64,000 nt of DNA. It comes from JAWKWH01 sp965204295. GTDB taxonomy: Bacteria > Pseudomonadota > Alphaproteobacteria > Rhizobiales > Rhizobiaceae. The translations under genes and the position numbers were made by a program. The stretch covers positions 1,984,001 through 2,048,000 of the forward strand of contig OZ241973.1 of assembly GCA_965204295.1 (NCBI GenBank), in the 5' to 3' direction. Positions 41,756-51,198 of the stretch are shown here, one piece after another. The notes below the pieces were generated by a model that saw only the letters and a list, made by a program, of their open reading frames with translations, made no database searches and was not told where the DNA came from. Positions within the stretch are counted from its first letter, which is position 1; each line of letters begins with the position of its first letter.

Positions 41756-42454
41756 ATGAGCCTCGCAGACACAATCCGCGACACATTCGCGCCGATCCAC
41801 CCGGCAGGCTATCCGTTCATCGCGGGATTTGCGGTCATGGCGCTGGTGCTCGGTTTCCTTTGGACGCCGCTGTTCTGGATCGGCATGATCCTGACGGCGT
41901 GGTGCGCCTATTTTTTCCGCGACCCCACGCGGGTCACGCCCGTCGATGACACCGTGGTCGTCAGTCCCGCCGACGGAAAGGTCTCGGCCGTGGGACCGGC
42001 CGTTCCGCCCGGCGAACTGGGGCTTGGAAACGGCGAGATGCTGAGGATTTCGGTTTTCATGAATGTGTTTTCATGCCACGTGAACCGGGCGCCGGTGCGC
42101 GGCAGGATAAACCGCATCCTTTACAAGCCGGGGCTGTTTCTTAACGCTGATCTCGACAAGTCCAGCACGGAAAACGAACGCAACGGCCTGGTGATCGACG
42201 GTCCGAACGGCGCGGTGGCGGCGGTTCAGATCGCCGGGCTGGTGGCGCGGCGCATACTTTGCTTCGCCGCGGAGGATACCGAGATCGGCGCCGGCGAACG
42301 GTTTGGTCTGATCCGCTTCGGTTCTCGCGTCGATGTCTATCTGCCCGACGGCGCGATCCCCCGCGTGGCGATCGGTCAAACCTCGATCGCGGGCGAAACG
42401 GTGATCGCATCCTTTGGCGGGTTACCGCAAACGCCGCATAATCGGATCGATTGA
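41756..42454 (+). CDS. psd: Phosphatidylserine decarboxylase proenzyme
   Basis: 232 residues, the short bacterial class. It converts phosphatidylserine to phosphatidylethanolamine after self-cleavage at a Gly-Ser bond to make a pyruvoyl group. The cleavage region is FGLIRFGSRVDVYLP, with FGS in place of LGST; two hydrophobic helices follow the N-terminus (~20-53), and the segments VVSPADGKVSAVG and VFSCHVNRAPVRG are characteristic. It is ten bases upstream of pssA, so one operon makes both steps. Confidence 0.95.
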   Translation: MSLADTIRDTFAPIHPAGYPFIAGFAVMALVLGFLWTPLFWIGMILTAWCAYFFRDPTRVTPVDDTVVVSPADGKVSAVGPAVPPGELGLGNGEMLRISVFMNVFSCHVNRAPVRGRINRILYKPGLFLNADLDKSSTENERNGLVIDGPNGAVAAVQIAGLVARRILCFAAEDTEIGAGERFGLIRFGSRVDVYLPDGAIPRVAIGQTSIAGETVIASFGGLPQTPHNRID

Positions 42455-42463
42455 GGCGGCCGT

Positions 42464-43285
42464 ATGGAAACGCCATTTCCCGATTTCGATCCCCACGGCA
42501 AGGATACTCACCGGGGTCCGCGATTGCGTGAGATTCCGGTTCGTCTTGTCTGGCCGAACCTGATCACCGTGTTGGCCATCTGCGCCGGTCTCACCGGGAT
42601 CCGGCTGGCGTTCGAGAGCAGGTTCGAGAATGCGGTGGTCATGGTGTTGATCGCCGCCTTCCTGGACGGAATCGACGGGCGGGTCGCGCGTATGTTGAAG
42701 GCAACGTCCCGCTTCGGCGCGCAGATGGATTCGCTCGCCGACATTGTGAATTTCGGCGTCGCGCCGGCCATGGTGCTTTATGTCTATCTGCTCGGCGAGG
42801 CCAAAGCGTTCGGCTGGATGGCGGCGCTTCTGTTCACCATCGCCTGCGGCATGCGGCTGGCCCGGTTCAATGTCATGTCCGAGACTCAAGGCAGGGCCGG
42901 CTGGCAATCCGATTATTTTGTCGGCGTTCCCGCGCCCGCCGGCGCGGTGCTGGTCATGTTGCCGATCTACCTCGGATTTCTCGGTCTGGAGAAATCGCTG
43001 AACATGGCTTACGCGGCCTCGGCGTTCACCGCATTCATCGCGTTTCTGCTGGTCAGCCGCGTCCCGGTTTTCGCCGGAAAGAACAGCGGGCAAAGGGTGC
43101 GCGGCGACATGGTCATGCCGCTGCTTCTCGCCGGGGCGCTGTATGTTCTGTTTCTTGCAAGCTTCGTCTGGGAAACGATGTCGGTCACCGCGCTCGCCTA
43201 TCTGATTTTCCTTCCGGTCAGCGCCCGCATGTACACGAAGCGCAGGCGGGTCGAACAGGAAAAAGAAACAAAATCGGACCCTTGA
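42464..43285 (+). CDS. pssA: CDP-diacylglycerol--serine O-phosphatidyltransferase
   Basis: 273 residues. The CDP-alcohol phosphotransferase motif is complete: DGIDGRVARMLKATSRFGAQMDSLAD (residues ~62-87, DGxxAR-x8-G-x3-D-x3-D). Eight or so hydrophobic helices. It makes phosphatidylserine from CDP-diacylglycerol and serine, feeding psd directly upstream. Inner membrane. Confidence 0.95.
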   Translation: METPFPDFDPHGKDTHRGPRLREIPVRLVWPNLITVLAICAGLTGIRLAFESRFENAVVMVLIAAFLDGIDGRVARMLKATSRFGAQMDSLADIVNFGVAPAMVLYVYLLGEAKAFGWMAALLFTIACGMRLARFNVMSETQGRAGWQSDYFVGVPAPAGAVLVMLPIYLGFLGLEKSLNMAYAASAFTAFIAFLLVSRVPVFAGKNSGQRVRGDMVMPLLLAGALYVLFLASFVWETMSVTALAYLIFLPVSARMYTKRRRVEQEKETKSDP

Positions 43286-43304
43286 GAAGGTTCCGCGAAT
43301 CAGA

Positions 43305-45527
43305 TCATGCGGCCTTGTCCGACAGTTTCGGAAGCGACTTCCGGGCGCTGACATAATCGGTTTTTCCCGAACCGAGCACCGGTATCTCGCCGACCGCGAC
43401 GATTGCCGAAGGGACCGTCAACTTCGCCGCTCCCGTTCTCCTTGCGTGTTTGGCGATGGCGGCCTTGTCGGGTTTCCTGCGTGTTGTAAGCAGGATAATC
43501 CGTTCGCCCTTTCGCTTGTCCGGAACGGCGAGCGCCGCGTGTCGGTCGTCGGGCCAGAGGTCCTGCGCCAGCAATTCCACCGCGCCCAGAGAGACCATTT
43601 CGCCGGCCAGTTTGGCGAAGCGTTTCGCTCGACCGCGAATGGCGATGAAGCCCTCGCGATCAATGGCGACGATGTCGCCGGAATCATGCCAGCCGTTTTC
43701 GGGCGGTTGCAGTTCGCCCGGTCTGTCGGCCGTCAGATAGCCCAGCATCACATTGGGGCCGGCAAGCCAGAGACGGCCCGCGCCCTCGATGCCGTCAACA
43801 GGTTCGATGCGCATCCGCATGCCGGGCAGCAGCCGCCCGACCGTACCGTCGCGGCCGTGGGTGGCGGAATTGACCGCGACCACCGGAGCGGCTTCCGTCA
43901 TACCGAATCCCTCAAGAATATCCACGCCGAACCGCTCCCGCCAGACCCGCCTCGTCTCCGCCCTGACCGGCTCGGCCCCGGCGACGATCATCCGCATGCT
44001 GGAAAAGTCGTTCTCGCTGGCGGTTCGCGCGTAGCCGGCGAGAAACGTGTCGGTGCCGAACATGATGGTCGGACGGACCCTGGCCGCCGTCGCGGGTATG
44101 ATCTTGTAGTGCAGGGGCGACGGGTAGAGATAAAGCCTCAGTCCGGTCAGAAGCGGCAGCAGCGTGCCTCCGGTGAGGCCGAAACAGTGGAATGCCGGCA
44201 AGACGTTGAAAAGCGTGTCTGCCGGAGAAAATTCGATCCGTGCTTCGGCCTGCAAGGCGTTCGCGACGATGTTCCGGTGGCTTAACACCACACCCTTAGG
44301 CGTCTCCTCGGATCCGGAAGTGAAGAGAATGATCGCAGGGTCGTTGGGCTCGCGCCGCACGACCGGCCGCCGCCAGGACAGCGCGGCGGCGATCTTTTCG
44401 AAAGATGAAACCCGGTCGCGCAAATCCTCCAGCCAAATGAAGGTGGCGCCGGCCTCTTCGATCGTCTCGACAAGCGGTTCGAATTCGGTCTTTTCCATGA
44501 AGGCCCGCGAGGAGACAACGGTGTCGATTTCGGCTGTTTTCAATGCCGAGCGGACCGCGGCGGGGCCGGCCGTATAGTTCAGCATCGCCGCCACGCGGCC
44601 GGCCGATTGCACGCCGAAAAACGCCGAAACCACCCCATTCATGTTCGGCAGCAACAGGCCGATTGCGGTCCCCGGCCTGCCGACCGTCGAAAAACGCGCG
44701 CCGAGAACGCGGGCGGTCATCATGATCCGGCGATACGTCATGGCGCCCGATATAGGGTCTTCCAGCACAATGCGTCCCGGGCCAAATCGCTTCGCCGCGT
44801 CGCCCATCGCGCCGAAAATTGTCCGGGACCGGTCGGTCGAGGCGATTCTGCATTCGGCCATGCGATCAAACAGCGCCAGCGAATTGGTCATCCGGTTGGC
44901 GCCGGCCCGCTTGATCAGTTCTTCAACCGTGCGCCCTTCGAGCGCACCGATACGAAGCCGGGGAAAAATCATCCGGGGCGCTTTGTACGGCGGCGCGAGC
45001 GAAAACGGGAGTTGGCGGGTTCCGTCAACGACGATCGGAACGATTCGGGCATTCGACCGCGCCGCAATTCTCGCAATCGCGCGATAAAGGCGAAATCCAC
45101 GCTGATCCGGCTCCACGCCTTCCGGCATGTAGACGGCGAGTTTTCCGCCCGCTTTGAGACGGCGCACCAGACGTCGGCTTACGAACACATGCCTGGCGTT
45201 AAAGGCGATGGTTGGCGCCAATGAGCGAAATGGCTCCAGCCAGGTCGAGGAAGCGGATGACTCATCAAGAATATGAAGTGTCTCGGAGGGCAGGATGGAA
45301 AGCATCAACGCCGGTTCAAGTCTCGACTGATGGGAGACGATAAAAATGACCGGCGCTCCGGTCCGGCGCGCCAATATCAGGGATTTGTCGTCGATGCGGT
45401 ACAGAAATTTCAGCGGCGCATAGAGGAGCGCCTGGGAGAACGGCAGGCCCAGCCTGCTCATCTGAACCACCGCGGCGGCCAGGACGGCGGCGGCAATCAA
45501 TCCTGGGACGATAATGGCAAACAGCAC
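43305..45527 (-). CDS. Aas-like bifunctional acyltransferase/acyl ligase
   Basis: 740 residues: an N-terminal membrane segment, a PlsC-like acyltransferase domain (~60-200), then an AMP-binding ligase (~230-740) with the P-loop FTSGSEETPKG, GFGMTEAAPV and WHDSGDIVAID. E. coli Aas has this layout and re-acylates lyso-phosphatidylethanolamine. The acyltransferase motifs are altered: HQSRLE instead of H-x4-D, and PEGVE instead of PEGTR. So that domain may have reduced or changed activity. It is convergent with pssA. The ligase call is strong; the acyltransferase function is uncertain. Confidence 0.85.
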   Translation of the reverse strand: MLFAIIVPGLIAAAVLAAAVVQMSRLGLPFSQALLYAPLKFLYRIDDKSLILARRTGAPVIFIVSHQSRLEPALMLSILPSETLHILDESSASSTWLEPFRSLAPTIAFNARHVFVSRRLVRRLKAGGKLAVYMPEGVEPDQRGFRLYRAIARIAARSNARIVPIVVDGTRQLPFSLAPPYKAPRMIFPRLRIGALEGRTVEELIKRAGANRMTNSLALFDRMAECRIASTDRSRTIFGAMGDAAKRFGPGRIVLEDPISGAMTYRRIMMTARVLGARFSTVGRPGTAIGLLLPNMNGVVSAFFGVQSAGRVAAMLNYTAGPAAVRSALKTAEIDTVVSSRAFMEKTEFEPLVETIEEAGATFIWLEDLRDRVSSFEKIAAALSWRRPVVRREPNDPAIILFTSGSEETPKGVVLSHRNIVANALQAEARIEFSPADTLFNVLPAFHCFGLTGGTLLPLLTGLRLYLYPSPLHYKIIPATAARVRPTIMFGTDTFLAGYARTASENDFSSMRMIVAGAEPVRAETRRVWRERFGVDILEGFGMTEAAPVVAVNSATHGRDGTVGRLLPGMRMRIEPVDGIEGAGRLWLAGPNVMLGYLTADRPGELQPPENGWHDSGDIVAIDREGFIAIRGRAKRFAKLAGEMVSLGAVELLAQDLWPDDRHAALAVPDKRKGERIILLTTRRKPDKAAIAKHARRTGAAKLTVPSAIVAVGEIPVLGSGKTDYVSARKSLPKLSDKAA

Positions 45528-45781
45528 GCCTGATTCTCCGGAACGCTCCCCGCAGCTGGTTGTTCAAATCCGGTTTTTCAGCCGCATCTCGTGTCGGAAA
45601 GCGTAACGGCTTTGATCGTGACGTCAATTGTCAATCCGAATGCCGGCCGCTTTGCTCGCCTCCGATCGGCGGGCGTGACAAATTCAGGTGGGAAGTCGGG
45701 TGTCTGGCGGATGACGCGGCAATTCCCATAAAGCCCGCGCGTCAGGTTCCCGCTGTTTTGTCAAGATTCCATATGCGAATC

Positions 45782-46531
45782 TCAGGCGGGCGTCCGGTAT
45801 TCCAGAAGCTCATCCCGTCGCGCTGAGAACAGCTTGCCGGAATCGTTGAACGAGGGTGAGGCAAGCGGCAGTATCATCGCCGCGATTTCCGACGGATGCG
45901 GCAGTGTCTCCGGGTCTTCGCCGGGCATAGCCCGCGCCCGCATCGCGGTGCGCGTTGCGCCCGGATCGACCGAATTGACCTTCAGCGGCGTGTTGACGGT
46001 TTCCGCCGCCCAGGTGCGCGCGAGCGCCTCGACGGCGGCCTTTGAAGCCGAATAGGGGCCAAAGAAAGGACGGCAAAGATGCGCGGCGCCCGATGACAGC
46101 AGGATCGCTCTGCCTGCATCGGACCGTTTCAGCAGCGGCTCTGTCGATCGGATCAGACGCCAGGTGGATGTCACGTTGATTGTCATCACCCGTTCGAACA
46201 CCTTCGCTTCGACATGGCCGAGCGGCGAGGTTGCTCCCAGCACACCTGCATTGGCGACGAGTATGTCGAGCCTGCCCCAACGTTCGTGAATTGCGCCGCC
46301 GAGCCGGTCAATTCCCGCCAGGTCCGCCAGGTCCAGCGGAACGAGCGTCGCCTCCCCGCCCGCGGACCTGATCTCGTCGTCGAGTTCTTCCAGTCCGCCG
46401 ACGGTCCGCGCCACGGCGATCACATGTGCGCCCGCTTGTCCAAGCCGTTCGGCGATGTGGTATCCGATGCCGCGCGAGGCGCCGGTCACCAGCGCAATCC
46501 GATCCTCAAATCCGGTGTTTGCGCCGTTCAT
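45782..46531 (-). CDS. Short-chain dehydrogenase/reductase
   Basis: 249 residues, classical SDR. Cofactor motif TGASRGIG (~16-23), NAG (~93-95), catalytic Ser in LLSSGAAHL, and YSASK with Tyr/Lys. It likely uses NAD(P)H on an unknown alcohol or ketone. Its start overlaps the purF stop (ATGA). This SDR next to purF is conserved in Rhizobiales. Confidence 0.92.
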   Translation of the reverse strand: MNGANTGFEDRIALVTGASRGIGYHIAERLGQAGAHVIAVARTVGGLEELDDEIRSAGGEATLVPLDLADLAGIDRLGGAIHERWGRLDILVANAGVLGATSPLGHVEAKVFERVMTINVTSTWRLIRSTEPLLKRSDAGRAILLSSGAAHLCRPFFGPYSASKAAVEALARTWAAETVNTPLKVNSVDPGATRTAMRARAMPGEDPETLPHPSEIAAMILPLASPSFNDSGKLFSARRDELLEYRTPA

Positions 46532-48018
46532 TCGCGATGGCCGCCCGAGGCCAGCAACGAAAGCGTCCGCACATTGTCCGTGCCATCGTTATCGGCAAGC
46601 GTCGTCGGGTAGTCACCGGTGAAGCAGGCGTCGCAATACTGCGGCGATTCACTGTTCCTCGACGCCTCGCCGACCGCGCGGTAAAGGCCGTCGATAGACA
46701 AGAACCCCAGCGAATCGACCCGGATAAACTCCGCCATGTCGTCGACCGACATGCGTGACGCCAAAAGCTTCGATCGATGCGGCGTATCCACGCCGTAGAA
46801 ACACGATTCCATGGTCGGCGGCGAGGCAATCCGCATATGCACCTCCTTCGCGCCCGCGTCACGAACCATCTGCACGATTTTCTGGCTGGTGGTGCCGCGC
46901 ACGATGGAATCGTCGACAAGCACGACCCGCCTGCCCTCCATCATGTGCCGGTTCGCGTTGTGCTTCAGCTTGACGCCCATGTGGCGGATGGAATCGGTCG
47001 GCTGGATAAAGGTTCTTCCCACATAGTGATTGCGAATGATGCCGAGTTCGAACGGCAGGCCCACGCCTTGTGCAAAGCCGATTGCCGCCGGCGTGCCCGA
47101 ATCCGGCACCGGGATGACGACATCGGCGGCGACCGGCGCCTCGCGCGCCAGTTCAAGACCGATTTCCTTGCGCGCGGCGTAGACGTTTCGTCCTTCCGCG
47201 ATCGAGTCGGGCCTTGAAAAGTACACATATTCGAAGATGCAAAAGCGCGGGCTTTGTTTCTCGAACGGAAACAGACTCTCAAGCCCTCTTTCTTCGATCA
47301 CGACCAGTTCGCCGGGTTCAATGTCGCGAACGAAACGGGCGCCGATGATGTCGAGCGCGCAGGTTTCGGATGCCAGTATCCAGGAGCCGTCCAGATCGCC
47401 AAGAACAAGCGGGCGTATGCCCAGCGGATCGCGGCAGCCCAGCATTTTTTTCGACGACAGCGCCACCAGCGAGAATGCGCCCTCCAATTGGCGGATCGCT
47501 TCGGTGAAACGGGCGACGAAATTCGCTTCGCGGCTCATCGCGACCAGATGCAGGATCGTCTCCGTGTCGGAGGTCGAAGAAAAGATCGCGCCTTGTTTCT
47601 GCAGGCGTCGTTGCACCGTCATCGCATTGGTGATGTTGCCGTTGTGCGCGATGGCGAAGCCGCCGTCCGACAGTTCGGCGAACATGGGCTGTACGTTGCG
47701 CAGGCTCGCCCCGCCGGTGGTCGAATAGCGTGTGTGGCCGATTGCGCGGCCGCCGCCAAGCCGGTCGATCACCGATTTCCTGGTGAACGTATCGCCGATC
47801 AGTCCGATATGGCGCTCAACGTGAAACTGGCTGCCGTCAAAGGAGACAATGCCCGCGGCTTCCTGCCCGCGATGTTGCAGCGCATGAAGTCCGAGCGTGA
47901 CGACCGCCGCGGCATCCGGTCGGCCGAATATTCCGAAAACCCCGCACTCGTCGCGAAAAGCGTCGGCTTGCGGTTCGAACGTGTCGGAGCTTGCATCCGT
48001 CTGCTTTGATGTGGTCAT
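46528..48018 (-). CDS. purF: Amidophosphoribosyltransferase
   Basis: 496 residues. First committed step of purine synthesis (PRPP plus glutamine to phosphoribosylamine). The N-terminal nucleophile glutaminase starts at Cys25 (DECGVFGIFG) after a 24-residue propeptide. GRAIGHTRYSTTG and AHNGNITNA follow. The phosphoribosyltransferase domain shows VVLVDDSIVRGTTS. The position between cvpA and the SDR gene is the usual one. Confidence 0.97.
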   Translation of the reverse strand: MTTSKQTDASSDTFEPQADAFRDECGVFGIFGRPDAAAVVTLGLHALQHRGQEAAGIVSFDGSQFHVERHIGLIGDTFTRKSVIDRLGGGRAIGHTRYSTTGGASLRNVQPMFAELSDGGFAIAHNGNITNAMTVQRRLQKQGAIFSSTSDTETILHLVAMSREANFVARFTEAIRQLEGAFSLVALSSKKMLGCRDPLGIRPLVLGDLDGSWILASETCALDIIGARFVRDIEPGELVVIEERGLESLFPFEKQSPRFCIFEYVYFSRPDSIAEGRNVYAARKEIGLELAREAPVAADVVIPVPDSGTPAAIGFAQGVGLPFELGIIRNHYVGRTFIQPTDSIRHMGVKLKHNANRHMMEGRRVVLVDDSIVRGTTSQKIVQMVRDAGAKEVHMRIASPPTMESCFYGVDTPHRSKLLASRMSVDDMAEFIRVDSLGFLSIDGLYRAVGEASRNSESPQYCDACFTGDYPTTLADNDGTDNVRTLSLLASGGHRE

Positions 48019-48047
48019 GACCGCACGGAGCCCCGTTTGCGTCGCGA

Positions 48048-48572
48048 CTAATCGCCGCCTGCCTGCGGCTTGAGCCGGTCGAATATGGCGCTTTCCGGAT
48101 CGTCGGGCAGCAGGCTTTCCAACCCCTCACCGACAATTTCGAGCAGCGGGTGCGATTTGGCTTCCGCGATCCATGGCGGTTGGTCGTCCGCGACAAGCCA
48201 TTTGAAAAACAGCAGCGCCACCGCGACAACCAGTATTCCGCGTGCCGCGCCGTATAGAAATCCCAGGGTGCGGTCGAGTGCGCCGATGCGGCTGTCGACG
48301 ATGAAATCGGCGACCTTCATCGTGACCAGCGTGACGAGGACCAGCGCGGCAAAGAAAACGATCGCCACGGCCGCCGCCCGCGCCAGCCGCGGGTGGTCGA
48401 TGTAGGGCATGACAAACGATGTGACGCCCGGATGGAGGTAATACGCGGCCGCCGCGGCCGCGGCCCATGAGGCAATGGAAAGCACTTCGCGCGAGAAGCC
48501 GCGCACCATGGCGAGAATTGCCGATATCAGCGTAAATCCGATCAGGACGCCATCAAGCAGTGTGACAGGCAT
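48048..48572 (-). CDS. cvpA: CvpA-family membrane protein
   Basis: 174 residues with four hydrophobic helices and the family segments DGVLIGFTLISAILAMVRGFSREVLSI and AALDRTLGFLYGAARG (as GALDRTLGFLYGAARG). CvpA proteins support envelope integrity and sit next to purF in many bacteria, as here (29 bp upstream). Confidence 0.92.
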   Translation of the reverse strand: MPVTLLDGVLIGFTLISAILAMVRGFSREVLSIASWAAAAAAAYYLHPGVTSFVMPYIDHPRLARAAAVAIVFFAALVLVTLVTMKVADFIVDSRIGALDRTLGFLYGAARGILVVAVALLFFKWLVADDQPPWIAEAKSHPLLEIVGEGLESLLPDDPESAIFDRLKPQAGGD

Positions 48573-48643
48573 ATTTGGCTCAACTCCAGACCCTGCGCCG
48601 CATTATCTCCGGAAAGGCGGGCAAAGAAGCAAGCCTTCCCTGT

Positions 48644-50038
48644 TCACTCTCCGGTTTGCCCGGGCGGTCCCGCGATGCGCCGGACCAGATCGTTAAGCGT
48701 TGCCGGCTGGAACGCGTTTCGGGCGATTGCACCCGAAGCGCCCTCGCCACCCGCCGGCATTACCGAACTGGCAAACCCGAGTTTTTCCGCCTCCCTCAGC
48801 CGCTGGGCCGCATGTGCAACCGGCCTTACGGTGCCCGAAAGCGAGATTTCGCCGAAATAGACGCAATCGGCGGCAAGGGCAAGGCCGGTGAGCGATGAAA
48901 CCAGCGCCGCGGCCACGGCCAGATCGGCTGCCGGCTCGGATATCCGGTATCCGCCGGCGATATTCAGGTAGACATCGTTCTGCGCAAAACGCACGCCGCA
49001 ATGCGCTTCCAGCACCGCCAGCACCATGGCCAGCCTCGAACCGTCCCATCCGACGACCGCCCGCCGCGGCGTGCCGAGCGGCGAGGGAGCGACCAGAGCC
49101 TGTATCTCGACCAAAACCGGTCTTGTACCCTCCATGCCGGCAAACACGGCGGCGCCGGGCGCCGAAGCGGAGCGTTCTCCCAAAAACAGTTCCGACGGGT
49201 TTGCGACCTCGCGCAACCCCTTGTCGGACATTTCGAACACACCGATCTCGTCTGTCGGGCCGAAGCGGTTCTTCACCGTTCTCAGAATGCGATAGTGATG
49301 GCCGCTTTCACCCTCGAAATAGAGCACGCCATCGACCATGTGCTCGACCACCCGCGGCCCCGCGATCTGTCCATCCTTGGTCACATGACCGACGAGCACC
49401 ATCGCGGCGCCCGTCGATTTGGCGAACCGGATCGTTTTCTGCGCGCTGGCGCGCACCTGCGTTACCGTTCCAGGTGCGGATTCGGCCATGTCGGTCCAAA
49501 GCGTCTGGATGGAATCGAGAATCACCAGGTCGGGGCGCTTTCCGTTAGAAATCGTCGCCAGGATGTCTTCGATATTCGTTTCGGCCGCCAGTTCGACCGG
49601 CGCATCGGCCGCGCCCAGTCGCCGGGCGCGAAGCCGGATCTGCGCGACCGCCTCTTCGCCAGATATGTAGACAACGCGATTTCCCGTCCGCGCCAGGGCG
49701 GCGGCGGCCTGCATCAGCAGCGTCGATTTTCCGATGCCCGGATCGCCGCCCACGAGCAGCGCCGAGCCGCGCACGAAACCTCCGCCGGTCACCCGATCCA
49801 GCTCGGCAATACCGGAACGAATACGCGGTGCGTCCTCAGTCCCGCCGGAAAGGCCGGTCAGCGCGACAGGGCGGCCCTGGCGCGCCGATTTGAGCGCCTC
49901 CGGTCCTCCGCCGATACCGGAGGCGAGGCCTTCCTCGGCAAGCGTGTTCCACTCCCCGCACGAATCGCATTTGCCGACCCAGCGCGAATGCACCGAGCCG
50001 CAATTCTGGCAGATGAACCGGATGCGGGATTTAGGCAT
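48644..50038 (-). CDS. radA: DNA repair protein RadA
   Basis: 464 residues. Zinc finger Cys10-x2-Cys13...Cys24-x2-Cys27, RecA-like ATPase with Walker A GGDPGIGKST (97-106), the RadA-specific KNRFG motif (~250-260), and a Lon-like C-terminal domain. It drives branch migration in recombination. Its first eight bases overlap the end of alr. Confidence 0.97.
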   Translation of the reverse strand: MPKSRIRFICQNCGSVHSRWVGKCDSCGEWNTLAEEGLASGIGGGPEALKSARQGRPVALTGLSGGTEDAPRIRSGIAELDRVTGGGFVRGSALLVGGDPGIGKSTLLMQAAAALARTGNRVVYISGEEAVAQIRLRARRLGAADAPVELAAETNIEDILATISNGKRPDLVILDSIQTLWTDMAESAPGTVTQVRASAQKTIRFAKSTGAAMVLVGHVTKDGQIAGPRVVEHMVDGVLYFEGESGHHYRILRTVKNRFGPTDEIGVFEMSDKGLREVANPSELFLGERSASAPGAAVFAGMEGTRPVLVEIQALVAPSPLGTPRRAVVGWDGSRLAMVLAVLEAHCGVRFAQNDVYLNIAGGYRISEPAADLAVAAALVSSLTGLALAADCVYFGEISLSGTVRPVAHAAQRLREAEKLGFASSVMPAGGEGASGAIARNAFQPATLNDLVRRIAGPPGQTGE

Positions 50039-51149
50039 TTCGCCGGTCCTGCCCGCCCACGTAACACCGGAGATACCTGTTGCCCAAACTCGTCAGCATC
50101 TCATAGGATACCGTTCCGGCCGCCCTGGCCGCCTCGTCGATGCCTATGTTGGAACCGAACAGCTCAATCCGGTCGCCAACATCCGCCGAGCGCTCCTTGA
50201 GACCGGTAATGTCGAACATGGTCAGATCCATCGTGATGCGGCCAAGGACGGGAACGCGTTGCCCGGCGATCCAGCCGCGACCGCCCTCTGTCCGGACGTT
50301 CCGAAGCGGCACTCCGTTACCCGATCCGGCACGGTGAAAACCGTCCGCGTAGCCGATGCCAGCGACAGCGATCCGGCTGTCCCTTTCCACCGTGACCGTC
50401 GCGCCGTAGCTTATGGTCTGCCCTGCCTTGACCTCGCGGATCCGTAAAATCCGCGCTTCGGCGGTGACCACCGGCAGCATCGGATTTTTTTCGCCGATGA
50501 TCGGTGCGCCGCCGTAGAGCGAGATTCCGGGCCGCGTCATGTTGAAGTGGTAGTCGGCGCCGAGAAAAATGCCGGCCGAGTTGGCGAGGCTTGACTCCAT
50601 ATCTCCGAAAGCGGCGCGAAGCGTCTGAAATGATTCAAGCTGGTCTTCGTTCAGCGGATGATCGCGTTCATCCGCGCAGGCAAGATGGCTCATGAGCAGG
50701 ATTGGCGTCGCGCGATGGGCGAAAGCGATCGCTTCCCCGACCGACAGGCCAAGCCGGTTCATGCCGGTATCGACGTGAATGGCGCAGGGTCGCCCTGAGC
50801 GCTTCCGGAAATCCGCCCACAGGCTGATCTCGTCTGTCGAATTCAGGACGGGAATCAGCCGCGCTTCCGCGCACGCCGACGCGGCCGGAACGCCCGTCAC
50901 GCCTGCGATGACGAAGATCTTCGCCTCGGGCGCGATGCGCCTCAGCACCATGCCTTCCTGTGGCAGCGCGACAAAGAACGTGTCGCAGCCGGCCTGCTTC
51001 AGCGCGGGAGCGACATGCTCGACGCCCAGCCCGTAGGCGTCGGCCTTGACGACGGCGGCAGTCCTGGCCCCGCCGGACCGTTTGGCCAGTTCGCGGTAGT
51101 TGGCAGCCAGCGCATCCAGATTGATCGTCAACCGCGCACCCGCCAGCAT
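50031..51149 (-). CDS. alr: Alanine racemase
   Basis: 372 residues from ATG 51149 (MLAGARLTINLDALAANYREL), which puts the PLP lysine at 35 in VVKADAYG, as usual. A TTG at 51194 just after the dnaB stop is an alternative. The second catalytic residue is Tyr in SYGATVTV. It supplies D-alanine for peptidoglycan. It lies between dnaB and radA and overlaps radA by eight bases. Confidence 0.95.
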   Translation of the reverse strand: MLAGARLTINLDALAANYRELAKRSGGARTAAVVKADAYGLGVEHVAPALKQAGCDTFFVALPQEGMVLRRIAPEAKIFVIAGVTGVPAASACAEARLIPVLNSTDEISLWADFRKRSGRPCAIHVDTGMNRLGLSVGEAIAFAHRATPILLMSHLACADERDHPLNEDQLESFQTLRAAFGDMESSLANSAGIFLGADYHFNMTRPGISLYGGAPIIGEKNPMLPVVTAEARILRIREVKAGQTISYGATVTVERDSRIAVAGIGYADGFHRAGSGNGVPLRNVRTEGGRGWIAGQRVPVLGRITMDLTMFDITGLKERSADVGDRIELFGSNIGIDEAARAAGTVSYEMLTSLGNRYLRCYVGGQDRRNA

Positions 51150-51198
51150 CGGATCGGCGCCGGTTTCCTTGATGGCGGGCGCGTTTTCAGCCAATGAC

